Source of the DNA: Paracoccus denitrificans | GTDB taxonomy: Bacteria > Pseudomonadota > Alphaproteobacteria > Rhodobacterales > Rhodobacteraceae | Direction of reading: 5' to 3' | NCBI RefSeq assembly: GCF_900100045.1 | Contig: NZ_FNEA01000005.1 | Location: forward strand, 178,049 to 242,048 | DNA: 64,000 nt | Shown here: positions 44,780-53,849 of the stretch, piece after piece | Layout: every line of letters begins with the position of its first letter | Position numbering within the stretch: the stretch's first letter is position 1 | Position numbers and translations under genes: made by a program | The notes under the pieces: generated by a model | Database searches by the model: none | Seen by the model: only the letters and a program-made list of their open reading frames with translations | Told to the model about the DNA's origin: nothing

Positions 44780-44896
44780 GGCAGCTCCTTTTCGGGGACG
44801 GACCCTAGGGGCGCGGGCACCGCTTGTCCACCACCGCCGCGACCGGCCCGGTCCGCCCACCATCCCCCACCATGACCAAGGAAAGCCGCCGCCCAT

Positions 44897-44949
44897 CTTC
44901 TCCGTTTCAGAAATACTCTCGGGGGGTGCGGGGGGCGAAGCGCCCCCGC
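44897..44949 (+). repeat. Long-form dispersed repeat with hairpin (copy 7)
   Basis: TTCTCCGTTTCAGAAATACT (44898-44917) is followed by a G-run and a C/G hairpin of about 20 bases. It is nearly identical to 17581-17635 over about 50 bases. The whole 303-base gap between xth and the CenR-like gene (44780-45082) consists of this element, the terminator at 44969-44999 and no recognisable gene. Confidence 0.65.
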
Positions 44950-44968
44950 GCGGCAGGGCAAGCGAAAA

Positions 44969-44999
44969 ACCCGGCCGCCGGTCTGGACCGGGGCCGGGT
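44969..44999 (-). terminator. Rho-independent terminator of the CenR-like gene
   Basis: A 14-bp stem (ACCCGGCC + CCGGTC pairing with GACCGG + GGCCGGGT, one bulged G) with a 2-base apex. In the minus direction it is followed by GTTTTTCGC. It lies 83 bases past the stop codon. Confidence 0.85.
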
Positions 45000-45082
45000 C
45001 ATCATGTGGCCGCATCCTCCGACCACCGGGCTTCGCAATCAGAACCCGCCAGCCATGCGCGGGTTCCGGGGATCAACATTTA

Positions 45083-45769
45083 TCAAGCGACCAGGCGATA
45101 GCCGCCGGATTCGGTGACCAGAAGCCGCGCGTTCGAGGGATCGGGCTCGATCTTCTGGCGCAGGCGATAGATATGGGTCTCCAGCGTATGCGTGGTCACG
45201 CCCGCGTTGTAGCCCCAGACCTCGTGCAGAAGCACGTCGCGCGGCACCACCCCGTCCTGCGCGCGATACAGGAACTTCAGGATGTTGGTTTCCTTTTCGG
45301 TCAGGCGGATCTTGCGGTCCTTGGCGTCGATCAGCATCTTCATCGCCGGCTTGAACGTATAGGGGCCAAGCTGGAAGATCGCGTCCTCGGACTGCTCATG
45401 CGTGCGCAATTGCGCGCGCAGCCGCGCCAGAAGCACCGGGAACTTGAACGGCTTGGTGATGTAGTCGTTCGCACCGCTGTCGAGCCCAAGGATGGTATCG
45501 GCATCGGTATCGTGGCCGGTCAGCATGACGACGGGGCATTTCACCCCCTGCTTGCGCAGCCGCTTGCAAAGCTCGCGCCCGTCGGTATCGGGCAGGCCCA
45601 CGTCCAGCACGACCAGGTCGAAGATCGCGCCCTTGGTCCTTTCGACCGCCTCATGGCCCGAGCCCGCCTCGAACACCTCGAAATCCTCGGTGGCGACCAG
45701 CTGCTCGGCCAGCGCCTCGCGCAGGTCGTCCTCGTCATCGACCAGCAGGATCTTTTTCAGTCCGGCCAT
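45083..45769 (-). CDS. OmpR-family response regulator, CenR-like
   Basis: 228 residues. The receiver has [14 protein letters not shown] and the phospho-acceptor Asp56 in [16 protein letters not shown]. The winged-helix DNA-binding domain ends [20 protein letters not shown]...[10 protein letters not shown]. The whole protein closely resembles CenR of Caulobacter and Rhodobacter, an essential regulator of cell envelope genes; I base this on memory of the family, not a search. No histidine kinase is adjacent. It is divergent from ribA across 133 bases and has its own terminator. Confidence 0.82.
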   Translation of the reverse strand: MAGLKKILLVDDEDDLREALAEQLVATEDFEVFEAGSGHEAVERTKGAIFDLVVLDVGLPDTDGRELCKRLRKQGVKCPVVMLTGHDTDADTILGLDSGANDYITKPFKFPVLLARLRAQLRTHEQSEDAIFQLGPYTFKPAMKMLIDAKDRKIRLTEKETNILKFLYRAQDGVVPRDVLLHEVWGYNAGVTTHTLETHIYRLRQKIEPDPSNARLLVTESGGYRLVA

Positions 45770-45902
45770 TCTTGCCTCCTTTGGCGTTATGGCGGAAAAC
45801 TGTGGCGCGGCGCGGCAAGCGTCCAGCGGTTTGCAGCAATTCTCACATGGAGTTGTCGGAATTCCGCCCTATGTTTCAGATTGTTTCAACCATGCTGGCC
45901 CG

Positions 45903-46964
45903 ATGACCCTGATCCCGACCCTGACCGAGACCCTTTCGCGCGCCCGCGCCGACCTGCGCATGGGGCTGCCCGTGGTCATCGGCGGCCAGCTCGTCGCCGC
46001 GGTCGAAACGCTGCGCGCCGACCGGCTGGCATCCATGCGCGCCCTCGGCCCGGCCGTGCTGGCGATCACCGGACCGCGCGCCGAGACGCTGAAGGTCCGG
46101 GTCTATGACGGCGATCTGGCGCGGATCGAGGTGCCGGGCGACGGCGACCTGGCCTGGCTGCGGGCCGTGGCCGATCCGGCGGGCGACCTGATGACGCCGA
46201 TGAAGGGGCCGTTTCGCAGCCCGCGCGGCGGCGCGGTGGATGCGCATCGCGCCGGCATCGCGCTGGCGAAATCGGCGCAGCTCCTGCCCGCCGTGCTGGT
46301 GGTGCCGCTGGCCGTCCCGGTCGAGGGGCTGACGCAGCTTTCGCCCGGCCCGGCGCTGGCGCAGATGGCGACCGAGGCCGCGATGGCCCCCGTCGCCGCC
46401 GCCCGCCTGCCGCTGCTGGCGGCCGAGAACTCGAAACTGCACATCTTTCGCCCCGACAATGGCGAGGCCGAACATTACGCGGTCGAGATCGGCGCCCCCT
46501 CGCGCGAGGCTCCGGTTCTGGCGCGGCTGCATTCGGCCTGCTTCACCGGAGACGTGCTGGGCAGCCTGAAATGCGATTGCGGGCCGCAGCTTCATGCCGC
46601 GCTGGCAGCCATGGGTCAGGCGGGCGAAGGCGTGCTGCTTTATCTGAACCAAGAGGGGCGCGGCATCGGGCTGGCCAACAAGATGCGCGCCTATGCGCTG
46701 CAAAATCAGGGCTTCGACACGGTCGAGGCCAATCACCGCCTGGGTTTCGAGGATGACGAGCGCGATTTCCGCATCGGCGCCGGCATCCTGAAGAAGATGG
46801 GCTTCGGCGCAGTTCGGCTGATGACCAACAACCCGAAAAAGGTCGCCATGCTGGAGGGCCATGGCATCCGCGTGGCCGAGCGCGTGCCGCTGATCACGCC
46901 CCGCAACCGCCACAATACCGGCTATCTGGACGTGAAGGCCGCGAAATCGGGCCATCTGCTGTGA
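45903..46964 (+). CDS. ribA: GTP cyclohydrolase II with degenerate RibB-like N-terminus
   Basis: 353 residues. The C-terminal about 200 residues are a full GTP cyclohydrolase II opening the riboflavin pathway. Zinc ligands are in [21 protein letters not shown], the catalytic region is [21 protein letters not shown], and the end is [16 protein letters not shown]. The N-terminal about 150 residues ([20 protein letters not shown]) look like a decayed 3,4-dihydroxy-2-butanone-4-phosphate synthase. They lack its acidic ED-R-N-E-G-D metal motif, so RibB activity must come from elsewhere. Its stop overlaps the GTG start of the next gene. Confidence 0.92.
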   Translation: MTLIPTLTETLSRARADLRMGLPVVIGGQLVAAVETLRADRLASMRALGPAVLAITGPRAETLKVRVYDGDLARIEVPGDGDLAWLRAVADPAGDLMTPMKGPFRSPRGGAVDAHRAGIALAKSAQLLPAVLVVPLAVPVEGLTQLSPGPALAQMATEAAMAPVAAARLPLLAAENSKLHIFRPDNGEAEHYAVEIGAPSREAPVLARLHSACFTGDVLGSLKCDCGPQLHAALAAMGQAGEGVLLYLNQEGRGIGLANKMRAYALQNQGFDTVEANHRLGFEDDERDFRIGAGILKKMGFGAVRLMTNNPKKVAMLEGHGIRVAERVPLITPRNRHNTGYLDVKAAKSGHLL

Positions 46965-47497
46965 GGCTGCTCTTGACGCCCATGGGGCTGCGGGCGGGGT
47001 CGCGGATCATCCCCTGCGCGGTCGGGCGCGGCGGCATCCGGGCCGACAAGCGCGAAGGCGACGGCGCGACGCCCATCGGCCGGCATCGCATCGTCGGCCT
47101 GCTCTATCGCCCCGACCGGGTGGCGCGGCCGAACGGCTGGGCGCGGCCGATCCTGCCGGGGGATCTGTGGTGCGACGCCTCGGACCATGCCGCCTATAAC
47201 CACCCGGTGCGCGCGCCCTTCGGCCCCAGCCACGAGGCGATGCGGCGCGCCGATCCGCTTTACGACATCGTGCTGGTGACGGATTGGAACTGGCCGCAGG
47301 CCAGGCCCGGCATGGGCTCGGCGATCTTCCTGCATCAATGGCGCCGGCCGGGCTTTCCGACCGCGGGCTGCATCGCCATGGCGCGGCGTGACCTGATCTG
47401 GCTCGCCTCGGCCGTCGTGCCGGGCGATGTGCTGGAGATCCCCGCCCTGCCGCGCTGGCCGGCGCGCAAACCCGCCAGCCGCCACGGCAAGGACTGA
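46961..47497 (+). CDS. L,D-transpeptidase (YkuD-like) family protein
   Basis: 178 residues starting at GTG within the ribA stop (GTGA overlap). It has [17 protein letters not shown] at the N-terminus and the catalytic-type block [27 protein letters not shown], where the His and Cys match YkuD His/Cys (consensus SxGCIRM). There is no signal peptide or membrane helix, which is odd for an enzyme acting on peptidoglycan. Proteins of this cytosolic-looking subgroup (often called YkuD or DUF-type L,D-transpeptidase-like) are of uncertain function. Confidence 0.82.
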   Translation: MRLLLTPMGLRAGSRIIPCAVGRGGIRADKREGDGATPIGRHRIVGLLYRPDRVARPNGWARPILPGDLWCDASDHAAYNHPVRAPFGPSHEAMRRADPLYDIVLVTDWNWPQARPGMGSAIFLHQWRRPGFPTAGCIAMARRDLIWLASAVVPGDVLEIPALPRWPARKPASRHGKD

Positions 47498-47501
47498 AGC
47501 G

Positions 47502-48251
47502 TCACAGCGCCGTATAGCCGCCATCCACCAGGTGATAGCTGCCGGTGATGAAGCTGGCGCGGTCCGAAAGCAGGAACACGACAAGCCCCGCAACCTCGTC
47601 CGCCCGGCCCAGCCGGCCGATGGGATGGCGGCCGACCAGCGCCTGCCTGGTGTCGCTGTCCAACTGGTCGAGCAGCGGCGTGTCGATGAAGGCCGGGCCG
47701 ACCGAGTTCACCCGGATGCCCTTTTGCGCATATTCCAGCGCCGCGTTCTTGGTCATGCCCACCACGGCATGCTTGGCCGAGACATAGGCGCCCGCGCCGT
47801 TGAACCCGACCGAGCCCAGGATCGAGGCCATGTTCACGATCGCCCCGCCGCCCGCGTCCAGCATCGCCGGAATCCCGTAGCGCATGCCGTAGAAGACCGC
47901 GTTCAGGTTGACGTCGATGACCTTTTTCCAGCCGTCCAGCGGATAGTCCCCGACCGGCGCGCTGGGGCCGCCGATGCCGGCATTGTTCACCAGCAGGTGC
48001 AGCCCGCCCAGCCCCTTGGCGACCTCGACGGCCTTGCGCACCGCATCAGGATCGGAGACATCGCCCGCCACGGCCTTGGCCTTGCCGCCCGCCGCGACGA
48101 TCCTGTCGGCGGTGGCGCGGGCTGTCGCTTCATGCAGGTCGGCGGCCACCACCGTGGCGCCCGAGGCGGCAAGCTCCAGCGCTATCGCCTCGCCCAGCCC
48201 CGAGCCGGCGCCGGTCACAAGGGCGATCTTGTTGTCGAAACGAATGTCCAT
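47502..48251 (-). CDS. Short-chain dehydrogenase/reductase (SDR)
   Basis: 249 residues, a classical SDR. The cofactor motif is ALVTGAGSGLGEAIA, with Asp at the end of strand 2 (VAADLHEA), suggesting NAD. NNAGIGGPS follows. The catalytic Ser is in NMASILGSVGF and the YxxxK in GAYVSAKHAVVG. The end YHLVDGGYTAL is typical of the FabG-like and BDH-like groups. Substrate unknown. The gene is convergent with the L,D-transpeptidase gene, 4 bases apart. Confidence 0.9.
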   Translation of the reverse strand: MDIRFDNKIALVTGAGSGLGEAIALELAASGATVVAADLHEATARATADRIVAAGGKAKAVAGDVSDPDAVRKAVEVAKGLGGLHLLVNNAGIGGPSAPVGDYPLDGWKKVIDVNLNAVFYGMRYGIPAMLDAGGGAIVNMASILGSVGFNGAGAYVSAKHAVVGMTKNAALEYAQKGIRVNSVGPAFIDTPLLDQLDSDTRQALVGRHPIGRLGRADEVAGLVVFLLSDRASFITGSYHLVDGGYTAL

Positions 48252-48352
48252 GGGGTTTCTCCTGCGCGGTTTAGAGCATCATGGCGCGCGCGGGGGATTC
48301 CGTCCCTGCGGCCAATCGTATCAATGCGGCGCCGCCAGCCGGGGTTCCCCGG

Positions 48353-49552
48353 TCACAGCGGCCCGGTCTGCCACAGCCGGATCTTCAGCCCGCCATGGGC
48401 GACATAGGGTCCCGGCTCGCGAAAGGGCAGGCCGGTGGAGCGGGCCAGCGGCGCCTCGCTGGTGACCAGCCCGACGCGCCAGCCCCGGAACCGCTCGCGC
48501 AGCACCTCGCCCATGGCGGCATGCAGGCCGAACAGCGGTCCCTTGTTGCCGATGCGTGCGCCATAGGGCGGGTTGACGATGACAAGGCCCGGCGGCCCTT
48601 CGGGACGCTGAAGCTCGCCGATGGCGCGGTTTTCGAAGCTGGTCCAGCCGTCCAGCCCGGCGCGAACGGCATTCTCGCGGCTCATGCGGATCGCGCCGGG
48701 ATCGCGGTCGCTGCCGTGGTAACGGGGCTGTGCCGGGGCGGGCGGGACCGGCGCGCTACGCATCGCCTGCCATGCCTGCACGTCATGGCCCGGCAGGTGT
48801 TCAAAGGCGAAATGCCTCAGCCGTCCGGGGTGCAGGCCCGCCGCGATCTCGGCCGCTTCGATGAGGAATGTGCCCGACCCGCACATAGGGTCCAGCACCG
48901 GCTCGCGCCCGTCGAAACCGCATTGGCGCAGGAACATCGCGGCCATGGTCTCGCGCATCGGCGCCTTGCCCACCGCCTGCTTGTGGCCGCGCCGATGCAG
49001 CGATTCGCCCGAGCTGTTCAGGCTGATGGTGCAAAGATCGTCCTCGATGCGGATCTTCAGCGTGACCGGCGCATCCTCGGCAATGGGGGCGCCCAGCGTA
49101 TCGCGGATGGCGGCCTCGATGCGCTGGGTGATGGCGCCGGCGTGATAGATGCGGGACTTGCGGCTGCTGGCCTCGATGCGAACCGGCACGTCGGGGCGCA
49201 GCCAGTCGGCCCAGGGAAAGCGGCGCGCGCGCTTGTCCAGCTGCGCCGGATGCAGGGCGCGAAAGGCGCCGATGCGGGCCAGCACGCGGGTCGCGCCGCG
49301 GATTTCCAGGTTGGCCCGCCAGACATCCGGCCAGCCGCCGGCGAAGGTCACCCCGCCCGGCTGGACCTGCGCGTCCCAGCCAAGCGCGCGGGCCTCCTCG
49401 GCCAGCGGTTCCTCCAGCCCGGGGGTGGCGACCAGGAAGATCTCCATCCGCGCCGGATCGGCGGCCAGCGGCGCCGGTTCGGGCTGCGGCCGCGGCGCGA
49501 TGGGGGCGGCAGGGGTCTTGGCGGGACGTGTCTTGGGGGCGCGGGGCTTCAT
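48353..49552 (-). CDS. THUMP-domain class I SAM-dependent RNA methyltransferase
   Basis: About 399 residues. A Pro/Ala/Lys-rich disordered start is followed by MEIFLVATPGLEEPLAEEA and a THUMP RNA-binding domain. The methyltransferase domain has PVLDPMCGSGTFLIEAA (SAM), the adenine/guanine N-methyltransferase motif VIVNPPYGARIG, and GWRVGLVTSEAPLA. It is similar to RlmL (N-terminal half) and YpsC, which modify 23S rRNA guanine N2. The start is uncertain: ATG 49552 is used here, but ATGs 10-11 codons upstream are equally possible since none has a clear ribosome-binding site. Confidence 0.88.
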   Translation of the reverse strand: MKPRAPKTRPAKTPAAPIAPRPQPEPAPLAADPARMEIFLVATPGLEEPLAEEARALGWDAQVQPGGVTFAGGWPDVWRANLEIRGATRVLARIGAFRALHPAQLDKRARRFPWADWLRPDVPVRIEASSRKSRIYHAGAITQRIEAAIRDTLGAPIAEDAPVTLKIRIEDDLCTISLNSSGESLHRRGHKQAVGKAPMRETMAAMFLRQCGFDGREPVLDPMCGSGTFLIEAAEIAAGLHPGRLRHFAFEHLPGHDVQAWQAMRSAPVPPAPAQPRYHGSDRDPGAIRMSRENAVRAGLDGWTSFENRAIGELQRPEGPPGLVIVNPPYGARIGNKGPLFGLHAAMGEVLRERFRGWRVGLVTSEAPLARSTGLPFREPGPYVAHGGLKIRLWQTGPL

Positions 49553-49715
49553 CGGGTTCCGGCTGGCAAAAGGGCTCCGCATCATGCGCCGCGGCGCGGG
49601 CGAAGGCAATCCGCGCTTATTGTCTCCGAAATGGCGGCAGTCTTCCCCGATTGGTGCCATTTCCTGCCATGCACATCCCGCCTATCTTGGCTGCAACAGG
49701 ATAAAGGAGAGTATC

Positions 49716-50510
49716 ATGGCCACGAGCGACGCCCCCATCCAGATCGGCCGGGTGGCCCTGACCGTCAACGACCTGGGCCGGGTCGGGGATTTCTATCGCT
49801 CCGTCATCGGGCTGGAGCGGATTTCCGGCAGCGGCGAAGAGCTGGTGCTGGGCGCGGGCGGCAAGCCGCTGCTGGAGTTGCGCAGCGACAAGGCAGCCCG
49901 CCCGCGCCCGCAGGAAGCGGGGCTGTTTCACACCGCCTTTCTCTTGCCCGACCGTCAGGCCCTGGGGCGCTGGCTGCGTTTCGTCGCCGATCAGGGCATC
50001 AGGCTCGACGGCGCCTCGGACCATCTGGTCAGCGAGGCGATCTATCTGCGCGACCCCGAGGGCAACGGGATCGAGGTCTATGCCGACCGTCCCCGCAGCG
50101 CCTGGCAGCGTGACGGCGCCGAGGTGCGGATGGACACCATCGCGCTGGACCTGCCCGACCTCATGGCGGCGGCCGAGGGCGACTGGACCGGCGCGCCCGG
50201 GGAAAGCGTGGTGGGGCATGTCCACCTTCAGGTGGGCGACGTGGCCGCGGCCGAGGATTTCTGCATGAACCGGCTGGGCATGGAACGCATGGCGCATCGC
50301 TTCGGCGCCAGCTTCTTCGCCACCGGGGGCTATCACCATCACCTGGCGGGCAATGTCTGGAACAGCCGCGGCGCGGGGCCGCGCAGCGCCGATTCGGCAG
50401 GGCTGGCCGAGGTGGTGCTGGCCGCCGATCCCGATCGGTTGCAGGCGCTGGGGGCGACCGAATTTCGCGACCCCTGGGGCACGACCTTCCGCGTCGAACC
50501 CAAGGGCTGA
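49716..50510 (+). CDS. VOC-family (glyoxalase / ring-cleavage dioxygenase-like) protein
   Basis: 264 residues with two vicinal-oxygen-chelate modules. The first has RVALTVNDLGRVGDFYRSVIGL and the metal-type end YLRDPEGNGIEVYADRP. The second has GHVHLQVGDVAAAEDFCMNRLGM and GGYHHHLAGNVWNSRGAG. This matches the CatE-like (catechol 2,3-dioxygenase-like) family of Bacillus and proteobacteria; ring cleavage is not certain. AAAGGAGA precedes ATG 49716. The 3' end is two bases from the convergent phosphoesterase gene. Confidence 0.88.
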   Translation: MATSDAPIQIGRVALTVNDLGRVGDFYRSVIGLERISGSGEELVLGAGGKPLLELRSDKAARPRPQEAGLFHTAFLLPDRQALGRWLRFVADQGIRLDGASDHLVSEAIYLRDPEGNGIEVYADRPRSAWQRDGAEVRMDTIALDLPDLMAAAEGDWTGAPGESVVGHVHLQVGDVAAAEDFCMNRLGMERMAHRFGASFFATGGYHHHLAGNVWNSRGAGPRSADSAGLAEVVLAADPDRLQALGATEFRDPWGTTFRVEPKG

Positions 50511-50511
50511 T

Positions 50512-51300
50512 CTAGGCCGGGCGCCAAAGCCCGTCCCGGCGGATGAAGCGCAGATGCTCGGGCGGGCGAAAGCCGGGCTCGGTCATGGGCGCGACATGGC
50601 GCTCGACCAAAAGGTCCGGGCCGGCGAAGTCCAGCACGGCGAATTCGTTCTGCCGGTCGCCGGGACGGGCGCAAAGCGCCGTGCCGGCCTGCACCTGCAG
50701 GATCGGCCGCCCCTGTTCACCCAGAAAGGCGCCGATCGACCACAGGTGCAGATGGCCGCTGAGCACCAGTTGCACGCCCTCGGCCTCGAAGCGGGCAAGC
50801 GCGGGGCCCGCGCCCTGCATCAGCGCCTTGTCCACCTGCGGGCGCTGCTGCATCGGATGGTGCAGCGCAACGATGTTGATGCAGGCCGGGTCGATCCCCG
50901 CGATCACCCGCGCGACCTGGGCCGGCGTGATGATGCCGCGCTGCCAGGCCATCGGATCGACGCTGTTGACGCCCTGCACGCGCAGGTTGCCGACATGGCC
51001 GACCGGCTCGAGATTCGCGGCGATGGCGCGGCGCCAGCGGCGATAGGGGCGCATCATCCGGTCCGCCAGCTTGTAAAGCGGGATGTCGTGATTGCCGGGC
51101 ACCGCCAGCAGCGGCGCCTCGATCCGGCGCAGAAAGGCCGCGGCCTGGGCGAATTGCGCCGACCGGCCGCGATGGGTCAGGTCGCCCGTCACCACCACCA
51201 GATCGGCGCGGGCGCCGTTGATCCGGTCGAGCAGCGGATCGACCAGCGGCTGGCGTTCCAACCCGAAATGCAGGTCCGACAGATGCAGAATGCGCGTCAT
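50512..51300 (-). CDS. Metallophosphoesterase (CpdA/Icc-like 3',5'-cyclic-AMP phosphodiesterase family)
   Basis: 262 residues of the calcineurin-like fold. Metal motifs are ILHLSDLHFG, VVTGDLTHRG, AVPGNHDIP, ALHHPM and LVLSGHLHLW. This is the class that includes CpdA cAMP phosphodiesterase, but the substrate is not proven; nucleotide or phospholipid diesters are alternatives. It overlaps the lipid-kinase gene upstream by 4 bases, a pairing common in alphaproteobacteria that hints at phospholipid metabolism. Confidence 0.9.
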   Translation of the reverse strand: MTRILHLSDLHFGLERQPLVDPLLDRINGARADLVVVTGDLTHRGRSAQFAQAAAFLRRIEAPLLAVPGNHDIPLYKLADRMMRPYRRWRRAIAANLEPVGHVGNLRVQGVNSVDPMAWQRGIITPAQVARVIAGIDPACINIVALHHPMQQRPQVDKALMQGAGPALARFEAEGVQLVLSGHLHLWSIGAFLGEQGRPILQVQAGTALCARPGDRQNEFAVLDFAGPDLLVERHVAPMTEPGFRPPEHLRFIRRDGLWRPA

Positions 51301-52259
51301 CCGGCGTCCCGCCCGCCGCTTTCGGCCGGGACCAGCACCTTCAGCGCGCCATGGCGCACGCGGATGCGAAAGGGCGAATCCATCCAAGTCTTTTCGCCGT
51401 CATGGGCGACATATTCATGGCGCGGCACGGTCTCAAGCTCGAATTCATCGGCACAGATCAGGTCGAAATCGGCATAGCGCGCCGTCTTGCCCAAGGCCAG
51501 CCGCAAGGCCGAGCGCACCAGGGGCCCCGGCCGCTTCGCCCGCGCCAGCAGCAGCGCCAGCTGGCCCCGCCGCACGCAGTCGGCCCCCTCCAGCCCGAAC
51601 GTGTCCAGCTGGTAGGCGCTTTTCGCCACAAAGGCCAATGCGGTGGTGAAATGCCGCTCTTCGCCGTTCGCGCGCACGGTCAGGCGCAGCGGCCGGCGCA
51701 GGGTCCACAGCGCCGCCACCGCCGACCAATAGGCCGCCAGCCGCGACCGGCCCCAGCGGCGATAGATGCTTTCGCGGCGCCGCAGGATCTCGGGATAGGC
51801 TCCGAAGCTGACATTGTTCAGGAAGATCATGCCGTTCATCTCGCCGACATGGACCCGGCGGATGCGGGGGGCGTCGAAGATCCCCAACGCCGCCTCGACC
51901 GTCTCGCCCGAGCCCAGGTCGCGGGCGAAATAGTTGAAGGTGCCGCCGGGGATCACCGCCATCGCCGCCTCCGTGCCCGCGACCGCCCCGGCCACGGCGG
52001 CCTGGGTGCCGTCGCCGCCGGCCGCGACGATCAGGTCGAACCCCTCGGCCACGGCCGCGCGGGCCATGGCGGGCAGGTCGTCGCCCTGCCCGGTGCCCCG
52101 GACCTCGAACGCAGCCACCCGGCCGTGCAGCGCGGTGCGCAGCTTGTCCGCGATGTCGTCGCCCGCCTCGCGGCCCGAGCCCATGTTCACGATGGCACAG
52201 ACCCGTGCGCTTCCCAGATCGAAACCGGGGGCTTCCGCAGGATCGCGCTGGCTGGTCAT
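51297..52259 (-). CDS. Diacylglycerol kinase family lipid kinase
   Basis: About 320 residues of the DAGK-catalytic/YegS group. It has ARVCAIVNMGSG, the nucleotide motif VAAGGDGTQAAVAGAVAG, AVIPGGTFNYFARDLG, and MIFLNNVSFGAYPEI. The predicted role is phosphorylation of diacylglycerol or a related lipid with ATP. I chose ATG 52259 (MTSQRDPAEA); an in-frame ATG six codons upstream (MWKDDRMTS) is also possible. It is first in a two-gene operon with the phosphoesterase. Confidence 0.88.
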   Translation of the reverse strand: MTSQRDPAEAPGFDLGSARVCAIVNMGSGREAGDDIADKLRTALHGRVAAFEVRGTGQGDDLPAMARAAVAEGFDLIVAAGGDGTQAAVAGAVAGTEAAMAVIPGGTFNYFARDLGSGETVEAALGIFDAPRIRRVHVGEMNGMIFLNNVSFGAYPEILRRRESIYRRWGRSRLAAYWSAVAALWTLRRPLRLTVRANGEERHFTTALAFVAKSAYQLDTFGLEGADCVRRGQLALLLARAKRPGPLVRSALRLALGKTARYADFDLICADEFELETVPRHEYVAHDGEKTWMDSPFRIRVRHGALKVLVPAESGGRDAG

Positions 52260-52643
52260 CCGGTCGTCTTTCCACATTGCCACGCCCCGCAACCCCCCGA
52301 CCCGGCGCCGGGTTCCAGCCTCGCCCCTTGCCCGGCCTGCGCCAAGGTTGCGACAAATCGCCTGCCCGGAATAATCCTGATCTTTTTACTTGCCTTTCCG
52401 GGGGTGCTTTGACAGATTGCGCCCGGGAAGCTGAGGGGCGGGACATCCACCCGACCGGCCGTGCCCCTTGGGGTTGCGACGGTTCGCCACCCGAGACATC
52501 AGTCACCTAACCCTGCGCAGGAGAGTTCTGCCCCGGAAATCTGATCGCGGCATCATCCATGTCTGCGCAACCCGCGCCATTTTTCACCGCAGCGGGCGGC
52601 TACCGGGACCGGGGACGAAATTCCTTTGAAAACGAGATGCATC
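52260..52643. other. Gene-free leader/promoter region upstream of the siderophore genes
   Basis: 384 bases without a plausible gene. It has an AT-richer patch around 52370-52395 and a TTGACA at 52409-52414 with no good -10 downstream. A hairpin at 52471-52492 has stems GGGT/ACCC and GCGA/TCGC around CGGT. It is the shared upstream region of the lipid-kinase operon (leftward) and the isochorismate synthase operon (rightward). I could not identify a Fur, RirA or Irr site with confidence. Confidence 0.5.
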
Positions 52644-53849
52644 ATGAACATCCGCCTGTCCGAGGCGCCGAAAAAGACGGCGTCGCCCGTGCCTGATCCG
52701 GTTCTGTTCGGTTTCGACGGCCCCTCGGGTCGCATCCTGGGCCAAGGCCCCGCACGTCGCATCGCCCCCGGCAACGCCGCGACGCTGGAGACGCGGGTGA
52801 CGGCGGCCCTTGCCGGGGCCGCGCCGGACGAGATGATCGGCGGCGCCCTGCCCTTCGACCGCGAGGCCGGGGACTGCCTGTGGCAATGCCGCCGCAGCGA
52901 GGCGCCCGCCCCCGGCGGCATCACGCCGCAGGGCCTGCCGCTGCCGGGCTGGCGCCTGACTGCCGAGCCCGCGGCGCGCGACTATGCCGATGCCGTGGCC
53001 CGCGCGCTCGACATCATGGCCGAAGAGGCGGGCAGCGAGGATGCGCTGGAAAAGATCGTGCTGGCGCGCACGCTTCTGGTCGAATCCGCCGCGCCGATCC
53101 CGGTCGAGGCGCTGATGGCGCGGCTGCATGCCGACCGCAGCGTGACCGCCTTTCGCGTGGCGCTGCCCGCCGGACCCGACCATCCGCAGGGTCGCGCGCT
53201 GATCGGCGCGACGCCCGAACTGCTGATCGAGAAGCGGGGCCGGCGCATCGCATCGCATCCGCTGGCGGGCTCGGCGCGCCGGCTGTCCGATCCGGCCGCA
53301 GACCGCGCCGCCGCCGAAGCCCTGTCCGGTTCGGCCAAGGACCACCGCGAACATGCGCTGGTGGTCGAGTCGATCCTGGACACGCTGGCGCCCTTCTGCC
53401 GCGAACTGGGCTGCCCCGAGGGCACCTGCATCACCTCGACCCGCAGCATGTGGCATCTGGGCACCCGGATCGAGGGCCGGCTGAAGGACGAGGGCACGCC
53501 CTCGGTCGTGCTGGCCTCGGCGCTGCATCCGACGCCGGCGGTCTGCGGCGTGCCGATGGCGCGGGCGGCGGGCTTCATCAAGGCCCTTGAACCCGTGGCG
53601 CGGGATTTCTATGCCGGCGCGGTCGGCTGGTGCGACGCAAGCGGCGACGGCGCCTGGCATGTCGCCATCCGCTGCGCCGAGATCAGCGGCCGGCGGGCGC
53701 GGCTTTACGCGGGCGCGGGGATCGTTCCCGGCTCGGACCCGATGGCCGAGGCCGCCGAGACCGGCGCCAAGTTCGGCGCGCTTCTGGCCGCCCTGGGCCT
53801 GCCGCAGGACGCGGCGCTGCAGGGCGTGCCATGCAACGGAGAGACCTGA
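52644..53849 (+). CDS. dhbC: Isochorismate synthase (DhbC/EntC)
   Basis: 401 residues of the chorismate-utilising family, converting chorismate to isochorismate for 2,3-dihydroxybenzoate (DHB). It shows EKIVLARTLL, FRVALPAG, LIGATPELLI, HPLAGSARR, KDHREHALVVESILDTL, LHPTPAVCG and FYAGAVGW. The start is uncertain: ATG 52644 (MNIRLSEAP) is used, with a TTG six codons upstream as alternative. The gene is followed by the isochorismatase with a 1-base overlap. The first step of a catecholate siderophore cluster. Confidence 0.93.
   Translation: MNIRLSEAPKKTASPVPDPVLFGFDGPSGRILGQGPARRIAPGNAATLETRVTAALAGAAPDEMIGGALPFDREAGDCLWQCRRSEAPAPGGITPQGLPLPGWRLTAEPAARDYADAVARALDIMAEEAGSEDALEKIVLARTLLVESAAPIPVEALMARLHADRSVTAFRVALPAGPDHPQGRALIGATPELLIEKRGRRIASHPLAGSARRLSDPAADRAAAEALSGSAKDHREHALVVESILDTLAPFCRELGCPEGTCITSTRSMWHLGTRIEGRLKDEGTPSVVLASALHPTPAVCGVPMARAAGFIKALEPVARDFYAGAVGWCDASGDGAWHVAIRCAEISGRRARLYAGAGIVPGSDPMAEAAETGAKFGALLAALGLPQDAALQGVPCNGET

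Noticed and set aside
52542..52555. TGA-N8-TCA resembling an iron-rhodo-box upstream of dhbC
   Set aside because: The RirA consensus has nine bases between the half-sites and further flanking conservation, which are missing here.
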